DNA of 64,000 bases from Ursus arctos (GCF_023065955.2 NW_026622986.1:19245848-19309847), one strand, 5' to 3'. Shown: positions 1 to 11,281, numbered from the stretch's first letter. Program-made: numbers and translations. Notes: a model not told the origin generated them from the sequence alone.

Positions 1-324
1 AGAAGCAAGAAGAGATAATTATAGCTGGTACTTTACCTCATGGGGTTGTGGTAAAGATTAAAGTATACCCTACATGTAAAGTGCTTAGAACAAAGTTGCA
101 AATCAGTGCTAACCTCCTGGGAAATTTAAAAAATAGATACAAAGATGATTCTAGTAGTAGAAAAATGACAATCAATCACAAGTTATTGATTGGATAACTA
201 CTACAGAGAAGGCACCATGTCTTGCATTTGGATGTTAAGGAGATGGACAAGTTATAGCTCAGACAATACGAAATACACCCCAAAGAATCTGACAATAAAA
301 GCTAGCAGCATGTACTATTCAGAA
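1..324. other. Intron sequence, nothing recognised
   Basis: AT-rich unique-looking sequence inside the inferred downstream intron of the minus-strand gene. I see no exon-like frame, no splice-site pair and no repeat family I can name. Confidence 0.4.
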
Positions 325-520
325 GACACATTCTGGGTCAGACTACCTGGGTTCCAATCCAAACTCTGGTACTTGCAAGTTTTGTGACTTTAGGAAAATC
401 ACTGAATCCCCACTGTGTCTCATATCCATCATCTATCAGATGGTGATAATAATATTATTACATAGCTCACTGGGGTTACTCTGAGCCTATAATACCAAAT
501 ATTGATGTAGATTGTAAATG
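325..520 (+). mobile_element. MIR SINE remnant
   Basis: The segment follows the MIR core in order: 'ctacctgggttccaatcc', then 'tgtgactttaggaaaatcac', then an eroded 'catctatcagatggtgataataat'. Divergence is high, as expected of an element shared by all mammals. It is a fossil with no coding capacity. Confidence 0.75.
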
Positions 521-1388
521 CCATGAGGTTCAACTGATAAAAGATGGCTTACATTGGGTGACTAAGAAAAGACTTTATAAAAGACATTCATTATATTAAG
601 ATGTTAAAGAATATAATGGAGATGGTAATAGGCAAAGAAAGTAGGTTAGAGTGGCAAAAGTTCATTCTTAAAAAAATCACTAAGAGGATCCCCCTGGTTT
701 CCAGTCTAGCATGTAAGAAGCTCAGAGGCACAGTCTTATCTTTACAACAAAAAAAGCCAGACAAACTAAACATCAAAAACTCTTCTTACATCTATCAGAG
801 AATTAGAGTAGACATCACAGGGGAAACCACTGGAGACAGGAAGGCAGAAACAGAGAATCACAATTTACTGGAGCAAAACCGCGGGAGCAGGACCCACTGC
901 TGGAGGCAGCACTGGGTGAGGAAAATGTAAACCGTAATCAACAGATTGCTGGAGGCTCAGCGTGGAAAAGCTTGAGAGACAGGAACTCCAGGGGGACAAA
1001 GCTTAAGGGCACCCCAAAGTCTTACCTCCAGAAGTCTTACCAAGCTTCCACAGTGAAGACTGGAGAAAAATCCCCTCTGTTTCTTTCCGGGAGAGAGGAA
1101 AAGTAGCCATTTTGAAGTATGCCTATTTTTCTTAAAAAGGTCTAGACTTCCTATCTTATCGAAGGGGGAGGGAGAACTGAGAAGCACTTGTCAAGGTCAC
1201 AGTAAAAGAGAGCAAACTTACTGAAAGACTGTGATAGATCACAGAATTGTGGAAGGCTCCTATTCCTCTGACTTTACCACTCAACGCCTCTCCACCTTAT
1301 AACCCATCAGTAGGGTCCAATATACCAGCAGGCGGCTGCGACTGAAAGGACTCCATCTCTCAGAACTTATTTAAGAAGTCACTAGGGA

Positions 1389-1586
1389 GGGACGCCTGGG
1401 TGGCTCAGTCAATTAAATGTCTGCCTTCAGTTCAGATCATGATCCCAGGGTCCTGGGATCCAGCCCTGGTGTCGGGCTCCCTGCTCTGTGAGGAGTCTGC
1501 TTCTCCCTCTCCCTCTGCCCCTCCCCCTGCTGGTGCGTGAGTGCTCTCTCTATCAAATAAGTAAATAAAATCTTCAAAAAAAAAAT
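1389..1586 (+). mobile_element. Can-SINE (tRNA-derived carnivore SINE)
   Basis: Head 'acgcctgggtggctcagtc', body with 'gatcatgatcccagggtcct', CT-rich stretch 'tctccctctccctctgcccc' and tail 'aaataagtaaataaaatctt' plus an A-run. A 10-bp target duplication 'tcactaggga' flanks it at 1379-1388 and 1587-1596. It is antisense to the gene. Confidence 0.93.
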
Positions 1587-1651
1587 TCACTAGGGAAACC
1601 AAAACACAAGGGAGAAGCTGGAAGAACCAGGACACCAGTGGAAATCAAACC

Positions 1652-1847
1652 TTTTTTTTTTTTTTTTTTCAGATTTTGTTTATTTGACAGAGAGAGTGAG
1701 AGAGGGAACACAAGCTGGGGGAGTGGGAGCAGGAGAAGCAGCCTTCCCACTGAGCAGAGAGCCCGATGTGGGGCTCGATCCCAGGACCCTGGGATCATGA
1801 CCTGAGCTGAAGGCAGCCGCTTAACGGCTGAGCCACTCGGGCGCCCC
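1652..1847 (-). mobile_element. Can-SINE, reverse orientation
   Basis: Begins with a run of about 20 T, then 'agattttgtttatttgacag', purine-rich body, 'gggatcatgacctgagctga' and a reversed head 'gagccactcgggcgcccc'. No clear target duplication. It is in sense orientation relative to the gene and lies only about 65 bp from the preceding SINE. Confidence 0.92.
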
Positions 1848-2084
1848 AAAATTATACCTTCCGACTTCTACAGCTACAGCCAACAGTGACTAGTAAACAT
1901 GACCTTACTTCCTGCCAGATAAACAGAAAAGTTCACACAGAAGACCTGGTTACCTGGGTTCCTTTTACCTGGTACACTGTATCCACTACTAACAAAAAAT
2001 CACGAGTCATGCTAAAACAATGATATGACCAAAAGATGACATTTATAACGCCCAGAGCATATTTGAGGAACAAGAACACAGAGT

Positions 2085-3730
2085 TTGTAGAATGAAAATC
2101 AGAAATTCAACGTGGGGAAGAACACAGAAAGCGCATGGAAAGCTTCTGAGGAGCTGCAGGATTAATAGTCACCGTTTAGGATTATTAATCCTGCATCGGG
2201 GAGAAGAGTGGCCTGGTTTAGGAGAATATTTGAATTGGAGATGAGTTTCCTTGACTTTGGCAATAGCCCAAGAGTGACTGAGGATGACAGCAGTGAAAAT
2301 GCAAAGTAAAAACACCCAAGTTGAGAATGAAGAGCTGAATGAATTGGAAATTGAGAAAGAGCTGTGTTAAACAATAATAATGTCAATAACAGAAATATTA
2401 GGAGCAGCAGGCGGAGATGCTTTCTGAAAGGCAGGTAAGCTTGAGTCTGGATCTGTGACTTGAAGACACTGGAAATTATCCAGCTGACAACTGACGATAT
2501 GGGATTAGAACATGGAAGTAAAGACTAGAGGCATGTAGAAATTAGCAAATTTTGAACGCTGAGAGAATGAAAACTCTGAGCAAGCAAGAAGTGTAGGAAG
2601 AGATTTAAAGAGGTAAAAGAATGCTGAGTTAAGACTTACATTTAGGTTTTAGAAAAAGAAGAAAGCGTCAAAGACAAATATAACATTAGGAAATACATAT
2701 CACAGCCCATTGCAGGTGAAAACTTCCAAGAATGTGTGCACTGAACAGTAGTGCCAAGTGCAACATGACGAGACTTAGAATAACGCAGGAAGAATTATGA
2801 AATCATAAAGTCCTCAAAGGAGCTAGTACGTAAGCTCCATGAGAGCTGGGACTATGTTTGGTAAATGTACATCACTACAGTGTTTAGATTAGTGACCCAG
2901 AGTGGGTGGCCAAAAATTATTTGCCGAGGAAATAATATTTTTGCAGGCAAATTGTAGGGAACCAAAGAAAGTATGTGTAGTTTGGTAGAAAATACACAAA
3001 CTTTTTGTGTTGTCTCTATCTTCGAGATACAATAAAAAACAATAGTACTTAGAAGTGAAGTTGCGGTTAGATTTTTTCTCATTGTAAGAAAACTGTGATG
3101 CTTAAAGGTGACAAGTATGATACAGTAATGGGCAGTTTAAGGACACTTAGAAAAAAGGAGTAAACACAAAAAGAAAAAGCTTTTGAGAAGATAGAAAGGA
3201 GTAAGTTTAATGGTTCATTATTTTACTGAGAAACAAAGTCTATAAATAAATCTGCATTGGGTAAATTCCTTTTAGAGAAACTCTAGTGTTTGGTAAATGT
3301 ACATCACTACATTTGTAAAATGATGAAATAATTAACCTGAAATTTATGGAACAAGGCACTATCGTATTTGGGCAATAATGCCAAAAGCATTATCTTTGGA
3401 CATGAAAATCGCTGATATCACAAGACTGTGTTGCTGTTTAATGGATGTACTTTGTTACTACACATAATGAAATATTCTGAAGATAATATATTAGATTAAA
3501 TTATTATAATTGCACCACTTTGCTTTGTAAGTACCTTCCACTTAAAACAGACTGGAAGCTGACTAGATAGTCTTTGGAGGTCCTAGCTGGAAGTGTGTGC
3601 ATTCATAACCACGAGAGTGCACATCTCCAAAGGGATCCAGAGATGGGTACTTTCCAGTATTTCTTTAGTTGATTCTAGAGTTTATTCACTTCATAGATAA
3701 GAAAGCCTTCCCTATGATGTGTGCAGTGTA
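2085..3730. other. Intron sequence, no repeat recognised; holds two copies of a 25-bp duplication
   Basis: Mostly unique-looking A-rich sequence. A 25-bp string beginning 'tgtttggtaaatgtacatc' occurs exactly at 2855-2879 and again at 3287-3311. I see no exon, promoter or named repeat; a short 'gtaagctccatgagagctgggac' at about 2829 resembles an L2 3' fragment. Confidence 0.4.
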
Positions 3731-3734
3731 ATAC

Positions 3735-4275
3735 AGAACAGGGCTGTCCAACAGAAACATACTGTGAGCCATATATGTAGTCTTAGAATTTTTAGTAGCC
3801 ACGTTTTAGAGTAAGAATAAATAGGTGAATTTTTAGCAATATACTTTATTTATTTATTTATTTATTTTATTTTATTTTTTTAAAGATTTTATTTATTTAT
3901 GTGACATAGAGACAGCCAGCGAGAGAGGGAACACAGCAGGCGAGTGAGAGAGGAAGAAGCAGGCTCCCAGTGGAGGAGCCCGATGTGGGACTCAATCCCG
4001 GCACGCCGGGATCACGCCCTGAGCCGAAGGCAGACGCTTTAAAGACTGCGCTACCCAGGCGCCCCTTAGCAATATACTTTATTTAACCCAATGTATCCAA
4101 AGTGTTATTTCAATATACAAACAATTGTTGATGTATCTTTATAGTGCTTTTTTTTGTACTACATTTTTGAAGTCCAATGTGTGTTTTATTCTTACAGCAC
4201 ATCTCAATTTGGACCAGCCACAAGGGCTCAGTAGTTTGTGTGGCTACTGGCTATTATATTGGACATGTAGGCTAT
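3735..4275 (+). mobile_element. Old hAT-like non-autonomous DNA transposon, split by a SINE
   Basis: Starts 'gggctgtccaacagaaacat' and ends '...ggctactggctattatattggaca', with internal 'gccatatatgtagtctta' and 'tttaacccaatgtatccaaa'. This matches a mammal-wide non-autonomous DNA element that I recognise by text but will not name. A young Can-SINE at 3853-4065 interrupts it; the halves rejoin when the SINE and one target copy are removed. Confidence 0.65.
3853..4065 (-). mobile_element. Young ursid-type Can-SINE with 20-bp target duplication
   Basis: T-rich start, 'aaagattttatttatttatg', 'gagacagccagcgagagagg' and reversed head 'gctacccaggcgcccc'. The body has the bear-type 'cggcacgccgggatcacgcc'. 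An exact 20-bp duplication 'ttagcaatatactttattta' lies at 3833-3852 and 4066-4085, showing a recent insertion. Confidence 0.94.
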
Positions 4276-4279
4276 AGAA

Positions 4280-4460
4280 CAAAGTCTTTTGAGTCAGGGA
4301 GTTTGATATTCAAATCCTCCTACTCAGTCACACCTGTGACTTGATCAAATTTTTTAACCTAAGAATTTTGTATCTTCCATGTCACAATGTTTTAAAAAGA
4401 TTAAATGAGATAACATGCATATCATCTTTTACACTGACTGACTCTTAGGAAACATTTAAC
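4280..4460 (+). mobile_element. MIR SINE remnant
   Basis: Ordered but eroded MIR landmarks: 'gagtcagggagtttgatat', 'tgtgacttgatcaaattt', 'gattaaatgagataacatgc'. The opening and trailing thirds are only partly alignable by eye. Confidence 0.65.
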
Positions 4461-4639
4461 CGATATTAATTCCCTTTCTCTAGATCCCTCCGAAATTTCT
4501 CCTTTTTTTGTCAGAAAAAAAAAATATTTTGTTTGGATTTGAGTGAGTGGATAAGAAGAGCAACTGTTCAACATCCATTCAACCCTTTAGAAAACTGAAA
4601 ACAGGAACGCAGGCCCCCTCCCTCTAGCGGCTACATATG

Positions 4640-4965
4640 AAAATTTCCTTAACTCACCTCCTCCCTGTACCCCCATAACTTATACGCCACCCCCCACTGG
4701 TCCTGGCTCCTGATTGATCCTTCTTCTACTGCTCTACTTTTTCTTTTTTCTCCCATGGCACTTATCAACTTCCAACAAACTATACATTTTTTTAATTTAA
4801 TTTATAATGCTTGATACTGATTTTCTATCCCTCTCTGCTATAATGTTAGCCACGAGATGGCAGAGATCCTTCTCTGATTTGACCTACATGTATTCTAAGT
4901 ACCTAAATTGGGGCTGGCAAAAAATGAACTCAACATTTGTGAAATGAATGAATGGGGAGAAAACA
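4640..4965 (+). mobile_element. L2 LINE 3' end
   Basis: 'cccatggcacttatcaactt', 'gatggcagagatccttctct' and terminal 'tttgtgaaatgaatgaatgg' match the L2 3' end in order. It is 5' truncated, as most L2 copies are. Confidence 0.65.
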
Positions 4966-5362
4966 TCTTTTCACCATGCTAATGCATATCTTTTTATATT
5001 CCATTTCATCAACATCTGTCTTTAAAGTAGTGGCTGAAGCCTCACATCACATAAATCACATTTTCCTTTAACACTCTTCTCGGACTTTAATGTAATCATT
5101 ATTATTACGGTATATTAGGAATTAACTCCCCTTAGTGTATCAAAAAGTATCCAATTTTAAACAGAATTCTGTTCTGAACTGGTATCATAATAAATTCTAA
5201 TGTATTATTAAATGATTAGATAAAAGGCGGTTTTACAAATCCTTTGATATAGCTCCCTGTCGTTTGAGGATCTAGAGAAGATATCATTTTTATTATTATT
5301 GTTTTGTGTCTTCACTTCTACCTGTTGACAATTCTCTTGGTGTTTTCTGACTACCCAGTTCT

Positions 5363-5564
5363 TTTTTTTTTTTTTTAAGATTTTGTTTATTTATTCGACA
5401 GAGATAGAGACAGCCAGTGAGAGAGGGAACACAAGCAGGGGGAGTGGGAGAGGAAGAAGCGGGCTCCCAGCGGAGAAGCCTGATGTGGGGCTCGATCCCA
5501 TAACGCCGGGATCACGTCCTGAGCCGAAGGCAGACGCATAACCGCTGTGCCACCCAGGCGCCCC
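5363..5564 (-). mobile_element. Young ursid-type Can-SINE with 16-bp target duplication
   Basis: T-run, 'aagattttgtttatttattc', 'agacagccagtgagagaggg', bear-type 'cccataacgccgggatcacg' and reversed head ending 'aggcgcccc'. The target duplication 'ctgactacccagttct' is exact at 5347-5362 and 5565-5580. Confidence 0.95.
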
Positions 5565-5634
5565 CTGACTACCCAGTTCTCATTTCATGCTAGATGTCAT
5601 ATTGTCAGTTTTTTCACCTTGGGTAAGTCACGTT

Positions 5635-5935
5635 CCTCTTTTGAGGGAACAATTTTTTAAAACACCTTCATTTTGGAAAATTTCACATTTATACCAAAGT
5701 AGACAGAATAGCATAATGAACTCCCACCTACCCAAGACCCAGGTTCAACAGTTTCAACCCATGGTCAGTTTTGTTTCTTCTGTATTTCCACCTACATCCT
5801 TAACACCACTAATTTGAAAGTAACCCTGGATATCAAATTACATCTCCTTTAACCACATCAGTATATATTTCTATAAGATTAGGATTTTTTCATAACTAGC
5901 ATTTTATACTGAAAAATAACTGTATTTCCTTGTAA
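5635..5935 (-). mobile_element. Probable old LINE-1 3'-region fragment, reverse orientation
   Basis: 'gacagaatagcataatgaac' followed by 'acctacccaagacccaggtt' and 'ttacatctcctttaaccaca' resembles a reversed old LINE-1 tail. It is divergent, and L2 is an alternative. Confidence 0.4.
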
Positions 5936-6525
5936 TTAAATTTTTGGTCAATAGGACACGTTTTATATTAAAATATATTAATACAGGTATAGATATAACT
6001 GTTGGAATGTTATACAGATATTATATATGCATTCCTATATTTTATATCATTTTGCACATAAAATGGTTATAGTCCTATAAAGCACGCTTAACAGAGGTGG
6101 ATAATGAGTCTTGCAGGCATGGATCTGATTGGCAGTTTTCATCCTAAAGTCCATGAGAAGCTGGGTGAGATGGAGTTCCTACAGCTCAATATAAAATAAA
6201 CACAGCAACAGTTTCCTACTAAAGAGCAAGGAGAAAATATACCAAATGTCCACTACACTGAGTTACCCATTTCCTCCAGGGATAATTGTTCTCTTTTCAC
6301 ACCCTCATCTTTTCATGATATTGGTTGTCTTTAATTGTCTGCTGATTCTTAGTTATTCACTGAAACTTCTGAATGAAGGCTTTCGCTGCTTAGTGTAGGC
6401 AACTTGAAAGCATTCCCGCTGCTGTTATACAGAACCGTTTTCCTGAAAGGCTTCTCCCTTGGGAGAATGAAAAGCAGGTGCTATATAGGTGGACTGGGGA
6501 TGTGGGCTTCCCTGTAGGGAAGTAG

Positions 6526-6695
6526 TTCCCACCCTCAGCTACACGCTAAAATCTTACGAGGAATTCTTAAAAATCTTGATGCCCAGGCCACAATGTTAAC
6601 CAGTTAAATCAGGATCTTAGCGGGCGGATACAGATTAGCGTTTTTTAAAAAAACTCTTCAGATGATTCTGATAAGCGGCCAAGTCTGAGAACCAC
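6526..6695 (+). mobile_element. MER5A DNA transposon (hAT, non-autonomous)
   Basis: 'cacgctaaaatcttacgagg', 'gatgcccaggccacaatg', 'cagatgattctgataagc' and 'gtctgagaaccactttct' match MER5A from one terminal repeat to the other. Old and non-autonomous. Confidence 0.75.
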
Positions 6696-6764
6696 TTTCT
6701 TGGGTGGTGCGGCCAATGGGTAAATAAGTAAGCAGGCACGCAAACTGCAATGCTCCAAAGTTTG

Positions 6765-6962
6765 TTTTAAGATTTTATTTATTCTAGAGAGAGTTTGAGC
6801 AGGGGAAGAGCAGAGGGAGAGGAGAGAGAGAATCTCAAGCAGACTCCATGCTGAGCATGGAGCCAGACACGGATGAGGTCCTCAATCTTGCGAGCCTGAG
6901 ATCATGATCCGAGCCAAAATCAGGAGTCAGAGGCTCGACCAACTGAGCCACCCAAACTTCCC
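6765..6962 (-). mobile_element. Older Can-SINE
   Basis: 'taagattttatttattctag', 'gagagaatctcaagcagact', 'gagatcatgatccgagccaa' and a decayed head 'gagccacccaaacttccc'. The 'aatctcaagcagactcc' body marks an older Can-SINE subfamily than the bear-type copies. Confidence 0.88.
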
Positions 6963-7284
6963 TTAATGCTTTTTTTTTTTTTAATTCTGGGATGGAATTA
7001 TCTTTCTTTATGTCCCCTGCAAACCGACAGTGTCGATCCTGTGTAACCCCACACATGACAGTGCCACTTTTTTGGGATATAATTGTCTCATGATGATCTC
7101 TTCCCAGGCAGAGGTCCACTTGTCTTTCCATGACAGCTCTTTGATTTTACTTTGTGAGAAAAAGCCCTTCTGTGGTCATGGGAGGGAATCCAGGGGTTGG
7201 GGCCAAGTTTCCCAACTCTGCCAGGTGATCTCAGGGCTGGTTTCCAGTGAGTTACTCTGAAGAATTCTTTCACAAACTTTCTTG

Positions 7285-7865
7285 GTATTTGTAGAAGTTG
7301 GTTCGACCTGGCATAGCTAAATACCACAGAGTTGGCATCTTAAACAACAGAAAGCGATTTTCTCACAGCTCTGGAGGCTGAAAGTCCAAGATGGAGGTGT
7401 CAGCAGGGTTGGTTTTTCCTGAGGCTTCTCTCCTAGGCTTAGAGGCTTCTCCTTGTCTCCTTACGGGGTCTTTCCTCTGTGTGTGCACATCCCTGGTGCC
7501 CCTTCCTCTTTTTTTTTTAAATTTTTTTTTAAGATTTTATCTATTTATTTGACAGACAGCACAAGTAGGCAGAGCGGCAGGCGTAAGGAGAGGGAGAAAC
7601 AGGCTTCCTGCTAAGCAGGGAGCCTGATGCGGGACTCAATCCCAGGACCCTGAGATCATGATGTGAGCCGAAGGCAGACAATAAACCGACTGAGCCAACC
7701 AGGCGCCCCCTCCCCTTTGATAAGGACACCAGTCCTATTGGATTCAGGACCCACACTTAAGACCTCATTAATTACCTTTCTGCCTTATCACTGAATGTGG
7801 TCACAATCGGGGGTTAGGGCTTCAACATACGAATTTTAGGGGGACACAATGCTGTCCAGAACAGT
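7285..7865 (+). mobile_element. Ancient dispersed repeat (family not named), split by a SINE
   Basis: 'taccacagagttggcatctt aaacaacag', 'tctcacagctctggaggctg' and terminal 'ggggttagggcttcaacata' plus 'ttttagggggacacaatgc' match a widely dispersed mammalian repeat. The SINE at 7509-7709 sits inside it. Confidence 0.6.
7509..7709 (-). mobile_element. Can-SINE
   Basis: Long T-rich start, 'aagattttatctatttattt', 'gatcatgatgtgagccgaag' and reversed head 'gagccaaccaggcgcccc'. The target duplication is not clear. Sense orientation relative to the gene. Confidence 0.92.
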
Positions 7866-8307
7866 ATTTTTTACTTTGATCTTGGACTATCTATATAGCT
7901 TCCTTGGGAAGACCTATAGCGAACACTATTTCCTTAGGCTGGAATTTCTGCTGTTTTCATCCAACCTTTCTGATCCCACTGGCCTCCTGCTTCCTGGAAT
8001 ATCTCAAAAACTGCTAGTCCAATGATTGGATTTTAAATGTGATGATTTAAAAAATGTGTAATTATCTCTCTCATGTGTATGAGTGCATGAGTGTATACAA
8101 GAGAGATCAACGTGAGCAGTGTGGTAAACCGTGAGTGAAGGCTGGCTTTGATATCTCTAACTCCATATCCCTGGCCAAGCCCTAACCCTCCCAAGCAAAT
8201 GAATATGAGGGTCTCCTTCTACTCTATCAGAGCAGAGTGAGATGGTAATATCACCTAGACTGAAAGAGAGATTACGTGGCCCCAAATAGAGAGGAAGGAC
8301 ATTCATG
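7866..8307. other. Intron sequence, nothing recognised
   Basis: Unique-looking sequence of average composition. No exon, repeat or regulatory site can be supported. Confidence 0.4.
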
Positions 8308-8391
8308 ATTTATAAAAGTATCTAATGGTAAACTCCTGAATTATTTCCTCACACTTTCACTATAGGAAACAACACAATAGTGAATATACAT
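8308..8391. repeat. Left arm of an 84-bp inverted repeat
   Basis: Its reverse complement matches 10178-10262 with about ten mismatches and one gap by eye, roughly 87% identity. Shared strings include 'ctatagtgaaagtgt' and 'gagtttaccatta'. The arms are 1.8 kb apart. I do not recognise a repeat family. They could be termini of one old element or two opposed copies of an unnamed repeat. Confidence 0.7.
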
Positions 8392-8439
8392 TAAGGACAA
8401 AGCCTGCTACCAGGTGCTGGAGTAGGCTTGGATTAGGCT

Positions 8440-8560
8440 CCATACACCAGGGGTTCAGTTCTGGCTTTGTTACTTATTATATAAGCTTAGACAAGTCGTT
8501 TAGCTTTTCTGGTTCCTCATCTGTAAGAATAACAATAGCACCTGCACCATCTACACAAAA
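8440..8560 (+). mobile_element. MIR SINE fragment
   Basis: 'ggttcagttctggctttgtt acttatta', 'agacaagtcgtttagctttt' and 'cctcatctgtaagaataaca' follow the MIR core in order. Confidence 0.75.
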
Positions 8561-10177
8561 GGAAGAAAAATTATCATCCGTCTAGCCTCCAGGGCTCTGT
8601 CAACCCAAGTATCAAGTAAATTACATTTGTTGAACACTTAGTGCTTCAAACTGTCACTATATAATGACATATAATACTTTAGAGTATTAGGATCACTAAG
8701 ATAGTTCTGGAACATTTTTTGACCGTGTGTTGTGAATATACAATTGCACAATAGTAACTTCCTGTGGGTTATATTGGGCACCATATTTCATCCCAGTTAT
8801 TTTACAAACATCTCCTTAACCCATATCCTCAGTTATCAACACATTGTGTATTTAATAGGCACTCAGGAAATGCTTGTTGCATTAATTAATCCAAAATATT
8901 TTGCTGTTAATAAACACAGAAGGACACAGACAGGTAACAGGAGACCTACACAAGTGTTATCAAGAGATTTTCCGTCTTCAATGCTGAAGGGAAAATAAAA
9001 ATAGCAAAAGAATATGACTCTTATCCTTCCAGATTTTAGAATTTAATTGTAGATATGGTCAATTATACCGTGAAAACCAAAATAAAGTTGTGAAGAAAGG
9101 AAAAAAAAAAAAAGAGAGACAGCAGCTTTTGTCTTATACCTTCGTTAGTTCTGTCACCCAAATGTCACTCTTGCCGTTAAAGCCTCTATGTACTAAGCCT
9201 AAACACTATTCGTGTGGACACATGAGTAAATTAATGTTTGTAGTTTCCCTCCACAGCTTCCCCAATGGCTCCAAGAAGGCTCGTAAATAGGCCTGTGATG
9301 GGCATTGAAAATGTCCTCCTTACGGATCTAATGCTTCATCTTGGTAACGATAAGTGAAAAGATCCATAAATACAGTTTTAATTAACAGCAGCACTGAGAT
9401 GTTTAGAAATAGACCGTAGGCTCTTTGAATCTGTTGGCCTTCTCATAAAGAATTTTGTTTTTCCCAGAGGGTCAAAATTAATTAATGTCCTTAGAATTTA
9501 TTTAGCGGCCCATTGTTTCAGAGATGCCTACACAAGTTCAGTGAGCCTTATTCGTGTATCAAGGATGATATAATCGGTCTGCTTTGAAGAAAGTACTCTG
9601 TAAAAATATACTGTCTCAAGTAGTGATTAACAGGGAGGATAATGAAGTATTCTGTCAGAATGATTGCTTCTCTTTATCTGTGGACAACATTACTTGTGTA
9701 CAATAGTGCATAACGACCAGATTCAAAACTTTTCTTGCGGCTTTTCATGAACTCACGCAAGCTATAAAAGTTCAAAAAAGAAAATAAGGGCAGCCATTAA
9801 TAGTCTTTAATTGTTCCATTAAAAGGTATCAATTGATCACCCATGTTTCTCTCTTTGAACAATGCACAGGACATTCCCCACGTCCACTGATTATACTTTT
9901 ACCTGTCCTTAAACTGAGCCTAGGGTGCTTTTGTACCATTAGAAGTATTATACTAACAGACATGCTCTGTAGTTTCCAAATACTGTCTTAAGATAAGGAA
10001 AGATTCTGCAGATGTTATCAGCAGACCTAACAGACACTGCACCTAAATGTTACTGTTGAGATCTCAGCAGCAAGAATGAAAATTGGTTTATTTCTCATAA
10101 ATTCTCAAGAGAGAGAAATAAGTATTTATCCTCAGGAACTATCATAAAAAGTAAAAAAAAAAAAAAAATTCATCCAA
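8561..10177. other. Repeat-poor intron block; candidate conserved noncoding sequence at 9320-9860
   Basis: Little of this block resembles a known repeat. The part from about 9320 to 9860 is AT-rich and has several homeodomain-like cores ('ttttaattaacag', 'aaaattaattaatg', 'tctttaattgttcc'). Such cores are common by chance in AT-rich DNA, so a regulatory role is only inference. No exon is seen. Confidence 0.3.
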
Positions 10178-10262
10178 ATGTATTTCCACTGTTGTGATGT
10201 TTACTATAGTGAAAGTGTTAGGAAATAATTTAAGAGTTTACCATTACATAATTTTTATAAAT
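10178..10262. repeat. Right arm of an 84-bp inverted repeat
   Basis: Partner of 8308-8391 on the opposite strand. A 17-base A-run just upstream (10154-10170) abuts this arm, which could be a retroposon tail or coincidence. Confidence 0.7.
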
Positions 10263-10769
10263 TATTCTATTCCCCAAAAGTAAAATATCATGTTTAAAAC
10301 ATTTCATAACACATAAACTTGTTCATAGTATATTTATCAAATTACTGAATCTAGCAGAAACCTATTTTTATTTGAAAATGTGTATATTAAGAAAGAATGG
10401 CAAGATATACAAATATAAAGATTATAGATGATTATATTGCTCTCAGGATTAGTAGAGAAGTTTTTTTTTTCTTTTTTCTGCTTATTTATACATTTAAAAT
10501 TTTAGGAAAGATCTATTTATTAGTAATGTAAAATTGATGAAAACAAATACTGAAGAAAAAATCAATATTAAAAGAGAAAAAAAGACTATTGTTCAGGGTT
10601 TTTCCATGGTGAAACTTAAAAATACCCACCAAAGTTTCCACAAACACATGTAGGTGCTACCATCATGTATGCTAGATTTTCTTTTGAGGTGCAATTGCTT
10701 TTTTTACTTATTTTCTTTTTATTTTTAGATTTATTCTCCCGTTCCTCTACTCCAACCCTATCACTCATT

Positions 10770-11266
10770 CAAGTAATCCAGGTTGATAAACCCGTATATC
10801 CTTTTTTATCTTTTTCTCCATGCTCACCTAGTTATTCACAGAGATACCTATGTAGAGTTATATGTGTGCACAAGTAAGAGGGCGTTAGTCATTGTTTTAG
10901 AAAAAATTGGACCATACTATATAGAATCACTTTGTGCATCATTTCACACCTGTAATAATATGTGTTGGGGAGGGCACCTGAGTGGCTCATTCGATTAAGC
11001 ATCTGCCTTTGGCTCAGGTCATGATCTTGGTGTCCTGGGATCTGGCCCAGCATCTGACTCCTTGCTCTGAGGGAAGCCTACTTCTCCCTCTCCCTCTGCA
11101 GCTCCCCCTGCTTGTGTGCTCGCTCGTTCTTTCTCTCAAATAAATAAATAAAACCTCTTAAAAAATATGTTTTGGAAATTTCTACAAATCAACCGTATGG
11201 TGTTAAACTCTCTCTTTTTAGTGTTGCATGATATTGCGTGCTGTGGTTTTAACAAGGTACATTCGC
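10770..11266 (-). mobile_element. Old LINE-1 3'-UTR fragment, reverse orientation, split by a SINE
   Basis: 'tttagaaaaaattggaccat', 'ttcacacctgtaataatatg' and, beyond the SINE at 10971-11163, 'ttttagtgttgcatgatatt' follow a reversed old LINE-1 3' region. In consensus order it appears to continue at 11925-12745. Confidence 0.5.
10971..11163 (+). mobile_element. Can-SINE
   Basis: Head 'agggcacctgagtggctcat', 'ggctcaggtcatgatcttgg', 'tctccctctccctctgcagc' and tail 'aaataaataaataaaacctc'. An imperfect target duplication ('aatatgtgttg' at 10957, 'aatatgttttg' at 11164) flanks it. It is antisense to the gene. Confidence 0.92.
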
Positions 11267-11281
11267 CTCCAGGCTGTTCCT

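Larger units (their letters stand above)
600..2080 (+). mobile_element. Possible LINE-1 5'-region remnant hosting two SINEs
   Basis: A-rich plus-strand sequence with phrases such as 'gagacaggaactccaggggg' that resemble the 5' part of old mammalian LINE-1s. Two Can-SINEs (1389-1586 and 1652-1847) interrupt it. No ORF1 or ORF2 motif is readable, so the family call is weak and the segment could be ordinary unique intron. Confidence 0.3.

Noticed and set aside
1015..1055. Two minus-strand donor-like 'gtaag' sites
   Set aside because: The frame there (957-1187) has no MAM or LDLa features and lies in probable repeat sequence.
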